Assembly (NCBI GenBank): GCA_023150555.1
Contig: JAKLKQ010000003.1
Coordinates: forward strand, 141,640-205,639
From: Planctomycetota bacterium
Lineage (GTDB): Bacteria; Planctomycetota; SZUA-567; H5-PLA8
Direction of reading: 5' to 3'
DNA length: 64,000 nt
In this document: positions 52,574 to 61,238 of the stretch, piece by piece
How positions within the stretch are numbered: the stretch's first letter is position 1
Layout of the letters: every line of letters begins with the position of its first letter
Notes under the pieces: model-generated
What the model saw: the letters and a program-made list of their open reading frames with translations, nothing else
Told to the model about the DNA's origin: nothing
Database searches by the model: none
Program-made: the position numbers and the translations under genes

Positions 52574-52595
52574 CCTCTGTGTGCTCTGTGGTTAA
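52574..52595 (+). repeat. CTCTGTG...CTCTGTGGTTAA dispersed repeat
   Basis: Lies just after the cysS stop codon on the plus strand, next to a GGGTGGGCCAACCA word also present near 38370. Same family as the pair at 54324 and 54434. Confidence 0.5.
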
Positions 52596-52604
52596 ATCCG
52601 TTGG

Positions 52605-54227
52605 TTACTTCTTCTTCACCTTCCATTTGCCGCCGGGCAGGTCTTCGACGTCGTAGCCCAGGGCCTTCAACTCGTCGCGGATCTTGTCGCCCAGCGCGAA
52701 CTGCTTGGCCGCGCGCGCTTCGGCGCGGGTCTTCATCAGCAGCTCGACCAGGGCCTCGCCGTCGCCGGCGCTGGCCGCCGCTTCGCGCTGCGGGCGGAAG
52801 CCCAACACCTGCAAGAGCTCGACCAGCGTGCCCAGCGCCATGCGGAAGCCCGTGGCGTGGCCTTCGGTCACCGGGGCGTCCGGCTTCAGCGCCGCTGCTT
52901 CCTGGTTGGCAGCGGTGACGAGGTCGAAGACGGCGGAGAGCGCCCCCGCCGTGTTGAAGTCGTCGTCCATCGCCGCGGTGAAGGCTTCGCGCGCCTTCGC
53001 GGTGTTCTTCAGCAGCGGCACGCGCGTGGTCTTCAGGTTGGGGTCGCTGAAGCGGGCGAGTTCCTCGGCGTTGAGTTCGTAGCCGCGCGTATCTTCCTTG
53101 CCGCGGGCGGCGCGCACCAGGGCCTCGCGCATGGCGTCGAGCCCGTTGTAGATGCGCTCCAGCCGCGCGGTGGCCTCGTCGAGCAGCGCGGGCTCGAAGA
53201 CGATCGGGCTGCGGTAGTGGCTGGAGAGCATCAGCATGCGCACGGCCATGGGGTCGAAGGGCCCGGCGGGCCGGATCATCTCGCGCAGCCACTTCACGTT
53301 GCCCAGGCTCTTGGACATCTTCACGCCGCCGCTGTCGACAAGGTCCGCGGCGATGGTCGCGTCCTGAGGGCGCGCCTTAACCGTGACGAACGCATTGTGT
53401 ACCCAGTAGTTGACGGACTCCTTGCCGCCGAGCTCCTTGCAGAAGGCGCACTCGCTCTGCGCCTTCTCGTCCTCGTGGTGCGGAAAGAGCAGGTCCATGC
53501 CGCCGCAGTGGATGTCGAAGGGCAGGCCCAGGTACTTCGCGGACATCGCGGAGCATTCCAGGTGCCAGCCCGGGCGACCGTCGCCCCACGGCGATGCCCA
53601 GCGCGGCACGGCGTCGCCGCCCTTGCTGAGTTCTTCCTTGTCGTTCTTCAGCAGCTTCCAGACTAGGAAGTCGCCGCGGTTCTTCTTGACCTTCAGGCGC
53701 TCCTCGTCGATGCGCCCGCTGAGGCCCGCTTCCTCTTCCTCGAGCTTGCGCTTCGACAGCGCGCCGTAGCGTTCGAAGCTGGACGTGTCGAAGTATACGT
53801 CGCCGTCCAGCGCGACGTAGGCGTGCTTGGCCTTGACCAGGCGCTCGACGATCTGCAGCATCTCATCGATGTGGTCGGTGGCGCGCGGGTAGGCGTCGGC
53901 AGGCTTGACGTTCAGCGCCAGCATCATGCGGTGGAACTCGTCGATGTACGTCGCGGTGAGCTTGCGGTAATCGAGGCCCTCGGCGACGGCGCGGCGGATG
54001 ATCTTGTCGTCGACGTCGGTGAAGTTGGTGACGTAGCGGACCTGGTAGCCCTGGTATTCGAGGTAGCGCCGTACGACGTCGGGCGTGATGGCCGCACGCG
54101 CGTGGCCCAGGTGCAGGCTGTCGTAGACCGTCGGCCCGCAGGTGTACATCAGCACGCGCTTGCCGACCGGGTCGAGCGGCGTGAAGGGCTCTTTCTTGCG
54201 CGACTGGCTGTTCAGGATGCGGAGCAT
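52605..54227 (-). CDS. cysS: Cysteinyl-tRNA synthetase
   Basis: A 540-residue class I synthetase. Zinc ligands include Cys30 ([10 protein letters not shown]), Cys225 (WHLECSAM) and His250. HIGH-type motif HLGH at 39-42 and KMSKS at 303-307 (VKMSKSLGN) form the ATP site. [12 protein letters not shown] and [18 protein letters not shown] are family hallmarks. The C-terminal [29 protein letters not shown] end (here with Q before F) fits the tRNA-binding domain. The ATG at 54227 matches the usual CysRS start; a longer frame to 54317 adds residues unlike the family. The enzyme attaches cysteine to its tRNA and is essential. Confidence 0.95.
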   Translation of the reverse strand: MLRILNSQSRKKEPFTPLDPVGKRVLMYTCGPTVYDSLHLGHARAAITPDVVRRYLEYQGYQVRYVTNFTDVDDKIIRRAVAEGLDYRKLTATYIDEFHRMMLALNVKPADAYPRATDHIDEMLQIVERLVKAKHAYVALDGDVYFDTSSFERYGALSKRKLEEEEAGLSGRIDEERLKVKKNRGDFLVWKLLKNDKEELSKGGDAVPRWASPWGDGRPGWHLECSAMSAKYLGLPFDIHCGGMDLLFPHHEDEKAQSECAFCKELGGKESVNYWVHNAFVTVKARPQDATIAADLVDSGGVKMSKSLGNVKWLREMIRPAGPFDPMAVRMLMLSSHYRSPIVFEPALLDEATARLERIYNGLDAMREALVRAARGKEDTRGYELNAEELARFSDPNLKTTRVPLLKNTAKAREAFTAAMDDDFNTAGALSAVFDLVTAANQEAAALKPDAPVTEGHATGFRMALGTLVELLQVLGFRPQREAAASAGDGEALVELLMKTRAEARAAKQFALGDKIRDELKALGYDVEDLPGGKWKVKKK

Positions 54228-54323
54228 TCCGGTGCGGCTCTCCCCTATTCGTGGCGGTCCAAGCCCCGGATTGTGCCCCTTTGGCGCCCAACCGGCAACC
54301 GCAGATGGGCGGCCCAAACGGCA

Positions 54324-54353
54324 TTAACCGCAGAGCACACAGAGAGCAGAGGG
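54324..54353 (+). repeat. TTAACCGCAGAG...GCAGAGG repeat, inverted partner of 54434
   Basis: CACAGAG-type repeat reading toward the parA gene. Its reverse complement corresponds to the copy at 54434-54464, so transcripts across the gap could form a long hairpin. Confidence 0.55.
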
Positions 54354-54433
54354 AAAGCAATTTGGGTTTGTAGCCCATCGCTCCTGCAAAGCGCATTCGG
54401 GAACCCGGAAGCGCTCCGGGCTCTCCCCAAAAA

Positions 54434-54464
54434 CCTCTGTGGTCTCTGTGAGCTCTGTGGTTAA
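54434..54464 (+). repeat. CCTCTGTGGTCTCTGTG...GGTTAA repeat, inverted partner of 54324
   Basis: Strong CTCTGTGG-type repeat placed just before the end of the parA gene. With 54324-54353 it forms an inverted pair spanning about 80 bases of loop, reminiscent of a mobile-element end pair. Confidence 0.6.
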
Positions 54465-54482
54465 AACCGACGTGCGATAGGC

Positions 54483-55622
54483 CTACGACGCCGCGGTGGC
54501 GCCGGGCGAGCCCTTGCTGCCGTTCTTGCGCGGAGCGGGCGTATCGAAGTTCACCAGCTGCAGGCGCGGGCGAAAGCTGGGGTCGCCGTAATCGGCCACG
54601 CGGCCGCGCAGGGCGTCGCCGGGGACGTCGCGCTGCAGCGCGGCTTCGCGCTCTTCGGGCGTCGGCACGGGTTCGGCTGCGGCTTCCGCTGCTTCGGATG
54701 CGGGCGCGGCGGGGGCTTCGGCCTTGGATTTGATTTTAGCCTGAGCCTTGGCTTCGGGCTGCGTCGCGGGTGCTTCGGCTTCGGCGGCGGGCTCGGGAAT
54801 ACCCAAACGCGCGCGGATCTGCGCGCGCGACTGGCTCGCCACGCAGCCGGTCTCCATCTCGATCAACTCTTCGCAGACGGACATGTACGCCTTGGCGCCG
54901 GTGCAGCTGGGGTCGTAGTGCACCACCGGGATGCCGTCCTTCTGGCTCTCGGCGATCTTGATATTCGTGCGCACGAGGGTCTCGAAGAGGTGCGGCGCCA
55001 GGCGTTCGTCGGCACGCAGCCGTGCGAGGGTCTCCTGCGAGACGTTGGTGCGGCTGTCGAACTGCGTCACCAGCACGCCGGTGACCTGGAGTTCGGGGTT
55101 GAGTGTCTCGCGGAGCATCCCGGCGATCTCGAAGAGCTTGCCCAAGCCTTCCAGCGAGAACGGATGCGCCAGCAGCGGAACCAGCAACTCGGTGCTGGCC
55201 ACCATCGCGTTGATGGTCAGCAGGCTGAGGCTGGGCAGGCAGTCGATCAGGATGTAGTCGTAGCGGTCGCGCAGGGCGTCGACGCCGCGCTTCAGGCGCG
55301 TCTCGCGGCCCATCATCGGGACCATCTCGACTTCTGCGCCGCTGAGGTCGATGTGGCTGCGGACGAGGTCCAGGCGCTCGAAGCCGCTGGGCCGCACCAG
55401 CGACGCGGCGTCGCAGTGCAGGTTCATCAGCAGCTCGTAGACCGAGACCGACAGGTCCTCGGCGTGGTGCCCCAGGCCGTGCGTGAGGTTCGCCTGCGGG
55501 TCGAGGTCGACCAGCAGCACGCGCTTGCCCTTCACGGCCAGCGCGGCGCCCAGGTTCAGCGTCGTCGTGGTCTTACCGACGCCGCCCTTCTGGTTCATGA
55601 TGGAGATGACGCGAGTAGGCAT
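54483..55622 (-). CDS. parA: ParA/Soj-type ATPase
   Basis: A 379-residue deviant-Walker ATPase. KGGVGKTT at 12-19 is the P-loop with the signature lysine; LLVDLDPQANLTHGLG and YDYILIDCLPSLSLLT are the Walker A' and B regions. The C-terminal 120 residues are Ala/Glu/Pro-rich and unusual for ParA. ParA proteins position chromosomes, plasmids or protein complexes; no parB is adjacent, so an orphan positioning role is possible. The ATG at 55622 is at the normal place for the family. The symbol is given on family similarity only. Confidence 0.82.
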   Translation of the reverse strand: MPTRVISIMNQKGGVGKTTTTLNLGAALAVKGKRVLLVDLDPQANLTHGLGHHAEDLSVSVYELLMNLHCDAASLVRPSGFERLDLVRSHIDLSGAEVEMVPMMGRETRLKRGVDALRDRYDYILIDCLPSLSLLTINAMVASTELLVPLLAHPFSLEGLGKLFEIAGMLRETLNPELQVTGVLVTQFDSRTNVSQETLARLRADERLAPHLFETLVRTNIKIAESQKDGIPVVHYDPSCTGAKAYMSVCEELIEMETGCVASQSRAQIRARLGIPEPAAEAEAPATQPEAKAQAKIKSKAEAPAAPASEAAEAAAEPVPTPEEREAALQRDVPGDALRGRVADYGDPSFRPRLQLVNFDTPAPRKNGSKGSPGATAAS

Positions 55623-55797
55623 GAACGTTCTCCTTCGCGCCGCGCGTCCCCCCGGACCGTTCGGCGACGGACCACTCCCCCCGATATTCGGATAGCGGCG
55701 GCGAGGAACACCGCCATGAATCGATCATTAGGCCAGCGCGGGGGTGTGTCAACGCAATTCCCCATGAACTTCCCGGCGCGCTGCACGTTATGTGGAC

Positions 55798-56619
55798 ATG
55801 GAAATGCGGTATACTCCCAACTCCATGCCCTCGCTCGAAATAGGCAAGGAAGTCGCCGCCGCCCCGCCCAGCACGCGCGTCCCCGCCGCGCCCAGGCGCC
55901 GGCTGCTGGGCGTGCGCGAAGTCGCCGCGCTGAGCGCAGCGGCGCTGTTGCAGGCGTTGCTGGTCTGCCTTTCCGTGCTGCCGGGCCTCCCGCTGGCCAA
56001 GATCGTGGGCCTCGAACTGCTCGCTCCGTCCCTGGCAGGGCTCTCCGCAAGCCTGGCGCTGCTGCTGGCCCCGGCGCTCGTGCTTCGAGCCGATGGGCTT
56101 GCCGACGGCTCGGCTTCCTCGCGGCGCTGGAGCTGGCTCGCGCGCGCGGGCTTCTGCGGCGCGTGGCAGGCGGCGGCGCTGGGCTTCTTTCTGCTGGTCG
56201 CCAGCCGCACGTCGGTGGTGGACGACGGCGCGCTGCTGCGCTGCGTGGCCGTGGTGGCGGCGGGGGCATTCGTGGCCGTCTTGCTCGCCGGAGCTTTCCC
56301 GCGCGCGTACGCAGGGCTGGCCTTCTTCTGGGCGGCGGGCCTGCCCGTCTTTTGGTACCTCGCGAACGAACTCTACTTCGCCGCGGCCACGCGCCCGGGT
56401 GGACCCGAAGCCGCCGCGATGCAGGCCTGGATGGACGGCACCCTGCGCTTCTCGCCGGTAGTCGCGGCCGCCGGCGCACTGAACGGGAAGCTCGTCAGCG
56501 GCGGGGCCTTCGGCTGGGGCGCGTGCGCGTGCTTCGCCGGGACGGCCGCCCTAGCGGGAGCCCTCCTTTTATGGAAGCTGGGATCCCCGCCGCAGGAACA
56601 ACTTAAGTCGTTATCATAA
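55798..56619 (+). CDS. Polytopic membrane protein of unknown function
   Basis: A protein of about 273 residues with five to six membrane segments (EVAALSAAALLQALLVCLSVL; LAGLSASLALLLAPALVL; AAALGFFLLVASRTSVV; VVAAGAFVAVLLAGAFP; AFFWAAGLPVFWYLAN; ACFAGTAALAGALLLW). No family recognised. The ATG at 55798 is the first in the frame; the GTG at 55792 and the ATG at 55825 are alternatives, and none has a ribosome site. A TATACT word sits at 55811, consistent with a start at 55825 on a short-leader transcript. Divergent from the ParA-like gene. Confidence 0.65.
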   Translation: MEMRYTPNSMPSLEIGKEVAAAPPSTRVPAAPRRRLLGVREVAALSAAALLQALLVCLSVLPGLPLAKIVGLELLAPSLAGLSASLALLLAPALVLRADGLADGSASSRRWSWLARAGFCGAWQAAALGFFLLVASRTSVVDDGALLRCVAVVAAGAFVAVLLAGAFPRAYAGLAFFWAAGLPVFWYLANELYFAAATRPGGPEAAAMQAWMDGTLRFSPVVAAAGALNGKLVSGGAFGWGACACFAGTAALAGALLLWKLGSPPQEQLKSLS

Positions 56620-56703
56620 AAGTGTTTACATATCGTTGGTCGGCGTCATTCCCGAGCGAATCTTGCAGGAAAGCCGCGTCTGGCCCGTCACAGAAGATGC
56701 TTG

Positions 56704-56724
56704 CGCCGGAAGGGCGTTCCGGCG
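56704..56724. terminator. Possible terminator hairpin CGCCGGAA-GGGCG-TTCCGGCG
   Basis: A perfect eight-base stem lies 85 bases after the membrane-protein stop codon and 69 bases before the twin-FHA gene. It lacks a clear T-run, so termination would be inefficient or Rho-assisted. Confidence 0.35.
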
Positions 56725-56792
56725 GTCCTTGACCGGCCTAACCAATGGCTTAGAAAGTCTTTGCACCCAATACCCCTGGATTCCTTGCTGGC

Positions 56793-59594
56793 ATGGCCAA
56801 GATCACCATTCGTGACGAAGAAGGCGTCGAGAAGATCCACGAACTCGTGGACGACGTGACCACCATTGGGCGTGGTTCGACGAACACCATCCAGATCACC
56901 GACCAGAAGGCCTCGCGCCTGCACTTCCGCATCGAAAAGGAAGGCGAGTTCTTCAAGGTCGTGGACCTGGGCAGCACCAACGGCACGCGCCTGAACGAGG
57001 ACAAGATCACCTCGCAGCTGCTGAAGGCCGGCGACGTCATGCGCGTCGGCAAGACCACCTTCACCTACGAAGGCCCGGGTAAGCCCGCCTCGGCCGAGCC
57101 CGCGCCCAGCAGCGGCCCGAACGCACCGACGATTCGCGAGTCCGCCGGCGTGGGCGCCGCGCCCATCGATCCGCCGACGCTGAAGCTCAACGACAACCAG
57201 GTCGACGGCCCGAAGTACGTGCTGGTGGGCCTGGAAGGCAGCTGCGCGGGGCAGACCGTCGAGCTGGGCGTCGAGCCCGTCACCATCGGGCGCAAGGCCG
57301 GCAACACGCTGAAGATCGACGACGAGGCCGCCAGCAGCTACCACGCCGAGATCAAGAAAGAGCCCATGGGCTACGTGATCTCGGACCTGGGCAGCACCAA
57401 CGGCACCAAGGTGATGGGCCGCGCCGGCGGCGAGTACGAAAAGATCGTCAAGCAGCTGCTGACCACCGGCGCTAAGGTGCGCATCGGCAAGACGATCTTC
57501 GAGTTCAAGAACGTCGGCGCGCCGTCGGACGACGACGAGTTGCTCGGCACGGTGGTCCTCGACAGCGACAAGCTCGAGAACCGCCTCAGCGAAGGCATCG
57601 CCGAGCGCCCCAAGAAGCCCGTCACCATCCCGCCGGCCGCCATCGCCGCCGCCGCGGTGCTGGTCTTTGTCGTGGTCGTGTATGCCGTGGTGAACGTCGT
57701 CGGTCCGACCACCGACGGCGGCACCGAGATCGTCGAGCAGACCCACACCGATGTGCCCCCGCCTGCGACGGGCAACCTGCTCAAGAATGCCGACTTCTCC
57801 GCCGGCATGACCGACACCGGCCATCCCGAAGGCTGGGTGGCCACGCCCGGCGACCCCAAGGTAGACATCGCCGTCGAGCCCGAAGCCGAGGCCGACGCGC
57901 AGCCCGCCAGCGGCAAGGCCGCGGGCCTGGTGATCTACAAGAACGACAAGAGTTCCCCGTCGTGCCTGAGCGTCGTGGAGAGCAAGGAAAAGTTCCCGAT
58001 CGATCCGGGCAAGGTCTACGAACTGGCCGGTGCCCTGCGCAATGACGGCGACGGCCTGGTCGGCCTCCGCGTGACGTGGATCAGCGGTGAGCGCGAAGTG
58101 ACCGAACACCCCGTCGTGCTGATGAAGACCCAGCGGGACTGGAAGACCAAATCCGCCGCCGTGCAGCCGCCCGTCTGGGCTAGCCGCGCGCGCATGGGCG
58201 TCTTCGCGCAGGGCCGCGAAGGCAAGGCCAGCTTCGACGACCTCTCCTTTAAAGAGAAGCCCGGCGCGCCCGCCTCGGCGGCCCCCAACGTCCAGCAGCA
58301 CGGCGTGGACGTGCGCTTCGAGGGTAGCAAGGGCCAGTTCTCAGCCGTCTCCGGCGGCGAACCCGTGCTGGCCGACGGCATGCTGGAACTCGTCAGCCCC
58401 GACAAGAAGGCCGTCTCCTCGCTGGTCAGCGCCTACGATCCCGCGCTGGCGTCCGACGGCGAACGCCGCAGCTTCCGCGGGCAGCTCTTCGACTTCGCCT
58501 TGCAGCAGACCACCACCTACGCGGTAGGCGCCGCACCGGGGGCGGCGGGCGTGGAGATGAACTTCGCGGTCAACCCGCAGGAGGGCGCCGCCAGCCGCCC
58601 CCGCCTGCGCTTCGACATCGTCGAGAAGCCCGCGCGCGGCAAGGTTCAGGTGCTGGCCGCCGCCGGCGAGCAGGAACTGGGCCCCACCGACAAGGGCAAG
58701 CTGGAAGGCGTGAAAGAGATCCTCTTCAACGCCGGCGCCACACCGCAGCTGTACCTGCGCTTCGCCGAACCCGTCGCGCTGCAGACCGAGCGCAAGGGCG
58801 CGCGCCGCGAGGTGGAGATCGAGTTCCCCAGCGAGCTGAAGTTCGAGGTCGCCTCGCAGAACGTCGGCGACAAGCAGAAGATGGACAAGCTGATCGCGCA
58901 GCTGAAGGACGAGCTGGCCAAGTCGAAGTGGTCCGCCGTCGCGAAGGACGCCATGATGCTGCGCAACCTCTACGGCAAGCAGTTCCCCGAGGCCACCACC
59001 GAGGCGCGCGCCGCCGAGACGCGCCTGTCCGACGCCATGCAGCCTGTCAAGGAGGAGCTGAAGCGCAAGGTCGACGGCATGAAGACCTTCGCCACCGACG
59101 AGTACGCGCAGACCGTCCGCGACTGGGTCAACGCCACCGGGCCCACCTGGGTCGGCACGCCTCTGGAGAGCGAGTTCAAGACCGCGCTCGAGGCCGTCGA
59201 CGCCATGGCCAAGGCCGGTTCGGCCGCCCGCGGCGAGGCCGAAGCCGAGAAGCTACTCGCCAAGGCGCAGGAGTTCCACAAGAAGGGCGGCGCGATGTTC
59301 CAGGTCGCCGTCTCGCAGTACCAGCAGGTGATCGACCAGTACCCCCAGAGCAAGGCCGCCGCGACCGCCCGCGAGGAACTCCCCAAGGCCAAGGAGCAGA
59401 AACAGCGCTACGACACGCTCCTGGCCGTCCAGGAACGCCTGATGGACAAGGTCAAGAACTACGTCGACCAGGGCGAATACGAGGACGCCATCAACAAGAT
59501 CAAGAGCGACCCCGAGTTCCTCAAGTACGGCGCCGAACTGGAAGAACTCAACAAGCAGCTTCGCCGCTGGGAGGAACTGAAGAACAACCAGTAG
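56793..59594 (+). CDS. Membrane protein with two cytoplasmic FHA domains
   Basis: A 933-residue protein. FHA domains at about 20-92 (TTIGRGSTNTIQI, DLGSTNGTRLNE) and about 155-235 (VTIGRKAGNTLKI, DLGSTNGTKV) read phosphothreonine marks. A membrane helix is near 274-298. The extracytoplasmic part has a carbohydrate-binding-module-like beta domain (about 320-485, GNLLKNADFSAGMTDTGHPEGW) and then coiled-coil/TPR-like helical repeats to the end. It may relay intracellular phosphorylation to an envelope structure. No kinase gene lies next to it in the window. Start ATG 56793 is the first in frame at the family-typical position. Confidence 0.84.
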   Translation: MAKITIRDEEGVEKIHELVDDVTTIGRGSTNTIQITDQKASRLHFRIEKEGEFFKVVDLGSTNGTRLNEDKITSQLLKAGDVMRVGKTTFTYEGPGKPASAEPAPSSGPNAPTIRESAGVGAAPIDPPTLKLNDNQVDGPKYVLVGLEGSCAGQTVELGVEPVTIGRKAGNTLKIDDEAASSYHAEIKKEPMGYVISDLGSTNGTKVMGRAGGEYEKIVKQLLTTGAKVRIGKTIFEFKNVGAPSDDDELLGTVVLDSDKLENRLSEGIAERPKKPVTIPPAAIAAAAVLVFVVVVYAVVNVVGPTTDGGTEIVEQTHTDVPPPATGNLLKNADFSAGMTDTGHPEGWVATPGDPKVDIAVEPEAEADAQPASGKAAGLVIYKNDKSSPSCLSVVESKEKFPIDPGKVYELAGALRNDGDGLVGLRVTWISGEREVTEHPVVLMKTQRDWKTKSAAVQPPVWASRARMGVFAQGREGKASFDDLSFKEKPGAPASAAPNVQQHGVDVRFEGSKGQFSAVSGGEPVLADGMLELVSPDKKAVSSLVSAYDPALASDGERRSFRGQLFDFALQQTTTYAVGAAPGAAGVEMNFAVNPQEGAASRPRLRFDIVEKPARGKVQVLAAAGEQELGPTDKGKLEGVKEILFNAGATPQLYLRFAEPVALQTERKGARREVEIEFPSELKFEVASQNVGDKQKMDKLIAQLKDELAKSKWSAVAKDAMMLRNLYGKQFPEATTEARAAETRLSDAMQPVKEELKRKVDGMKTFATDEYAQTVRDWVNATGPTWVGTPLESEFKTALEAVDAMAKAGSAARGEAEAEKLLAKAQEFHKKGGAMFQVAVSQYQQVIDQYPQSKAAATAREELPKAKEQKQRYDTLLAVQERLMDKVKNYVDQGEYEDAINKIKSDPEFLKYGAELEELNKQLRRWEELKNNQ

Positions 59595-59605
59595 CCCCGC
59601 GACGC

Positions 59606-59623
59606 CTATATTCGCGTATATAG
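59606..59623. repeat. AT-rich inverted repeat CTATAT-TCGCGT-ATATAG
   Basis: A perfect six-base-arm palindrome sits between the FHA-gene stop and the GGAGG ribosome site of the next gene. In this GC-rich setting its ATA-rich arms stand out as a possible operator or promoter element. Confidence 0.45.
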
Positions 59624-59635
59624 AGGAGGCCGCCT

Positions 59636-60364
59636 GTGCGCCTGACAGAATCGATCCACTGGGTGGCCTGCGGCTACGTCGGGCCCTTCTTCACCGCGGC
59701 AGGCGACTGCAACGTCTACCTGCTCCACGGCCCTCACGGCTACGTGATGATCGATGCCGGCGGCGGCAAGGAGCCGGACCTGATCGGACGGCAGCTGCGC
59801 TGGGACGGTGTAAAGCTCGAAGAGATCAAGGCCATCCTCCTTACCCACCCGCACGTCGACCACGCCGCCGGCGCCAACTACTGGCGCAAGAAGACCGGCG
59901 CGCAGGTCGTCGCGCCCGAAGGCGCCGCCGAATACCTGCGCAAGGGCGGCCCGTACTGCCCGCCCTCGGCCACCAACGCGCCGAAGAGTTCCATCGAGCC
60001 CACGCCGCCGGACCGCACCGTGGCCGGCGGCGAGACCTTCGAACTCGCGGGCCTGAAGCTGCGCGCCATCGCCGCGCCGGGGCATTGCCCCTCGATGCTC
60101 TGCTACCGCGTGGACCTGGACGGGCTGAAGGTGCTGGTCACTGGCGACTGTTTCTATTGGGGCGGCAAGTGCACCATCTTCTCGCTGCACGACAGCGACC
60201 GCGCCGTCTTCAAACAGACGCTGGAAAGGCTGGATAAGGAAGAGTTCGACGCATTCCTGGGCGGCCACCGCTTCCCGGTCCTGCACGGCGCGAAGGAACA
60301 CCTGAAGCTCGCGATCGAAGAGATCACCCGCCAAATCGCCGGCGAACCCGCCATGCGTGCGTGA
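59636..60364 (+). CDS. MBL-fold metallo-hydrolase
   Basis: A 242-residue metallo-beta-lactamase-fold enzyme. HPHVDHAAG at 71-79 supplies His71, His73, Asp75 and His76 of the metal site, and APGHCPSMLCY and GGHRFPVLHG give the later ligands. It has a complete N-terminal strand (VYLLHGPHGYVMIDAGGG). Substrates of this family range from lactones to thioesters; this one cannot be assigned. Translation starts at GTG 59636 after GGAGG. An AT-rich palindrome lies just upstream. The next gene overlaps its 3' end by eight bases. Confidence 0.86.
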   Translation: MRLTESIHWVACGYVGPFFTAAGDCNVYLLHGPHGYVMIDAGGGKEPDLIGRQLRWDGVKLEEIKAILLTHPHVDHAAGANYWRKKTGAQVVAPEGAAEYLRKGGPYCPPSATNAPKSSIEPTPPDRTVAGGETFELAGLKLRAIAAPGHCPSMLCYRVDLDGLKVLVTGDCFYWGGKCTIFSLHDSDRAVFKQTLERLDKEEFDAFLGGHRFPVLHGAKEHLKLAIEEITRQIAGEPAMRA

Positions 60365-60893
60365 CGGCGCCTTGCCCTACGCACTGAAACCCACCGAACG
60401 CCCGGTGCTTCCGCCGCCGCCGCGCGAGACGCCCGGCCCGTGGCTCGAAAGCCTCGCCAAAGCGCGCGCACATCGCTTCCACAGCCTGATCTTTTACGTC
60501 AGCATACCTATCGTGATTGGTTTCATCCTGAGCCTCCAAAACTGGATCGCTCTGTTCATCGGACTTGCAATCGGCCTGACACTTGGCGGAATGTATGCGG
60601 TCATGGAACGGCAAACCATCGGCCCCGTGCAACTTCTGCGCGACGGCGTGGAGGTCCACGCTTCCGTCGTGCGCAGCACCGGACGCCCGGTGCGCACCGG
60701 CGCCGTGGGCTACAGCGAACAATATAACTACTACTTTGAGGTCGACGACACTCCTGTGGTGCGCACGCTGAGCGTCTCGGCACACAACCAGGCACGACAC
60801 GTGAACCTGCCCAACGACGCGCCGGGCATTGTGCTGCTGGTCCACCCCGACGATCCCTGGTCGCCCTTCGTCGTGCCGAAAGAGGAGCGCTGA
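60357..60893 (+). CDS. Small membrane protein of unknown function
   Basis: A 178-residue protein with two adjacent membrane helices at about 46-63 and 66-84 (FYVSIPIVIGFILSLQNWIALFIGLAIGLTLGG) and a C-terminal soluble domain of beta character (GVEVHASVVRSTGRPVRTG, YNYYFEVDDTPVVRTLS). The shape resembles DUF3592-type proteins. The start is not firm: GTG 60357 overlaps the preceding gene and TTG 60372 is an alternative. Tight coupling suggests it is expressed with the MBL hydrolase. Confidence 0.65.
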   Translation: MRDGALPYALKPTERPVLPPPPRETPGPWLESLAKARAHRFHSLIFYVSIPIVIGFILSLQNWIALFIGLAIGLTLGGMYAVMERQTIGPVQLLRDGVEVHASVVRSTGRPVRTGAVGYSEQYNYYFEVDDTPVVRTLSVSAHNQARHVNLPNDAPGIVLLVHPDDPWSPFVVPKEER

Positions 60894-60968
60894 TTCCGCC
60901 CGGAAGCTCCCTTCGCCGCCGCCCCGACCTCTGGCATTTTCGCGCCTTTGAACGTAAGATACCCGCCA

Positions 60969-61044
60969 GGGCCAGTAGCTCAGCGGTGAGAGCAAGGGAC
61001 TCATAATCCTTTGGTCGGGGGTTCGAATCCCTCCTGGCCCACCA
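60969..61044 (+). tRNA. tRNA with anticodon CAT (elongator Met or Ile2), CCA encoded
   Basis: Acceptor arm GGGCCAG (60969-60975) pairs with CTGGCCC (61034-61040), followed by discriminator A and encoded CCA. The anticodon stem AGGGA/TCCTT closes the loop CTCATAA. The T arm GGGGGTTCGAATCCCTC is standard. The G1:C72 pair excludes initiator tRNA. The CTTTGGTCG variable region resembles tRNA-Ile2, whose C34 becomes lysidine, so Met versus Ile2 is undecided. It is immediately upstream of a tyrosine recombinase gene and is the probable integration site of the element that starts here. Confidence 0.93.
61017..61044 (+). other. Probable attachment site core at the tRNA 3' end
   Basis: The 3' half of the tRNA from GGGGGTTCGAATCC to the encoded CCA is the usual core used by tyrosine recombinases. 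A second copy would mark the far end of the element, outside this window. Inferred from gene order only. Confidence 0.35.
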
Positions 61045-61136
61045 CTTTTTTGTCGTCATATCCTATTGTTAATCAAGAAGTTATAACTGCGACATTCGCG
61101 AACTTCCGTCTCAGTCGTTACCCTAACAGCCCAAAA

Positions 61137-61158
61137 TTGCCACGGTTTTTGCCACGGT
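61137..61158 (+). repeat. Direct repeat TTGCCACGGT x2
   Basis: Two identical ten-base words (61137-61146 and 61149-61158) lie between the tRNA and the recombinase gene, where integrase arm sites or excisionase sites are usually found. Confidence 0.45.
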
Positions 61159-61198
61159 CTGGAGGACTGGCACAAAACGGAGGCTCCTCGGAGTTTCG

Positions 61199-61204
61199 TA
61201 TAAT
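61199..61204 (+). promoter_or_regulatory. TATAAT -10 element before the recombinase gene
   Basis: A perfect TATAAT lies 35 bases before the recombinase start codon. No good -35 hexamer is seen. GGAGG-CT-CCTC, a small palindrome, lies at about 61179-61190, between the direct repeats and the -10, and could be an operator. Confidence 0.45.
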
Positions 61205-61238
61205 CCAATTTGAAGGACACGGATTCGGAGCATGACAC

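Noticed and set aside
60969..61044. Initiator tRNA-fMet
   Set aside because: Position 1 pairs with 72 and the anticodon stem lacks the three consecutive G-C pairs typical of initiators.
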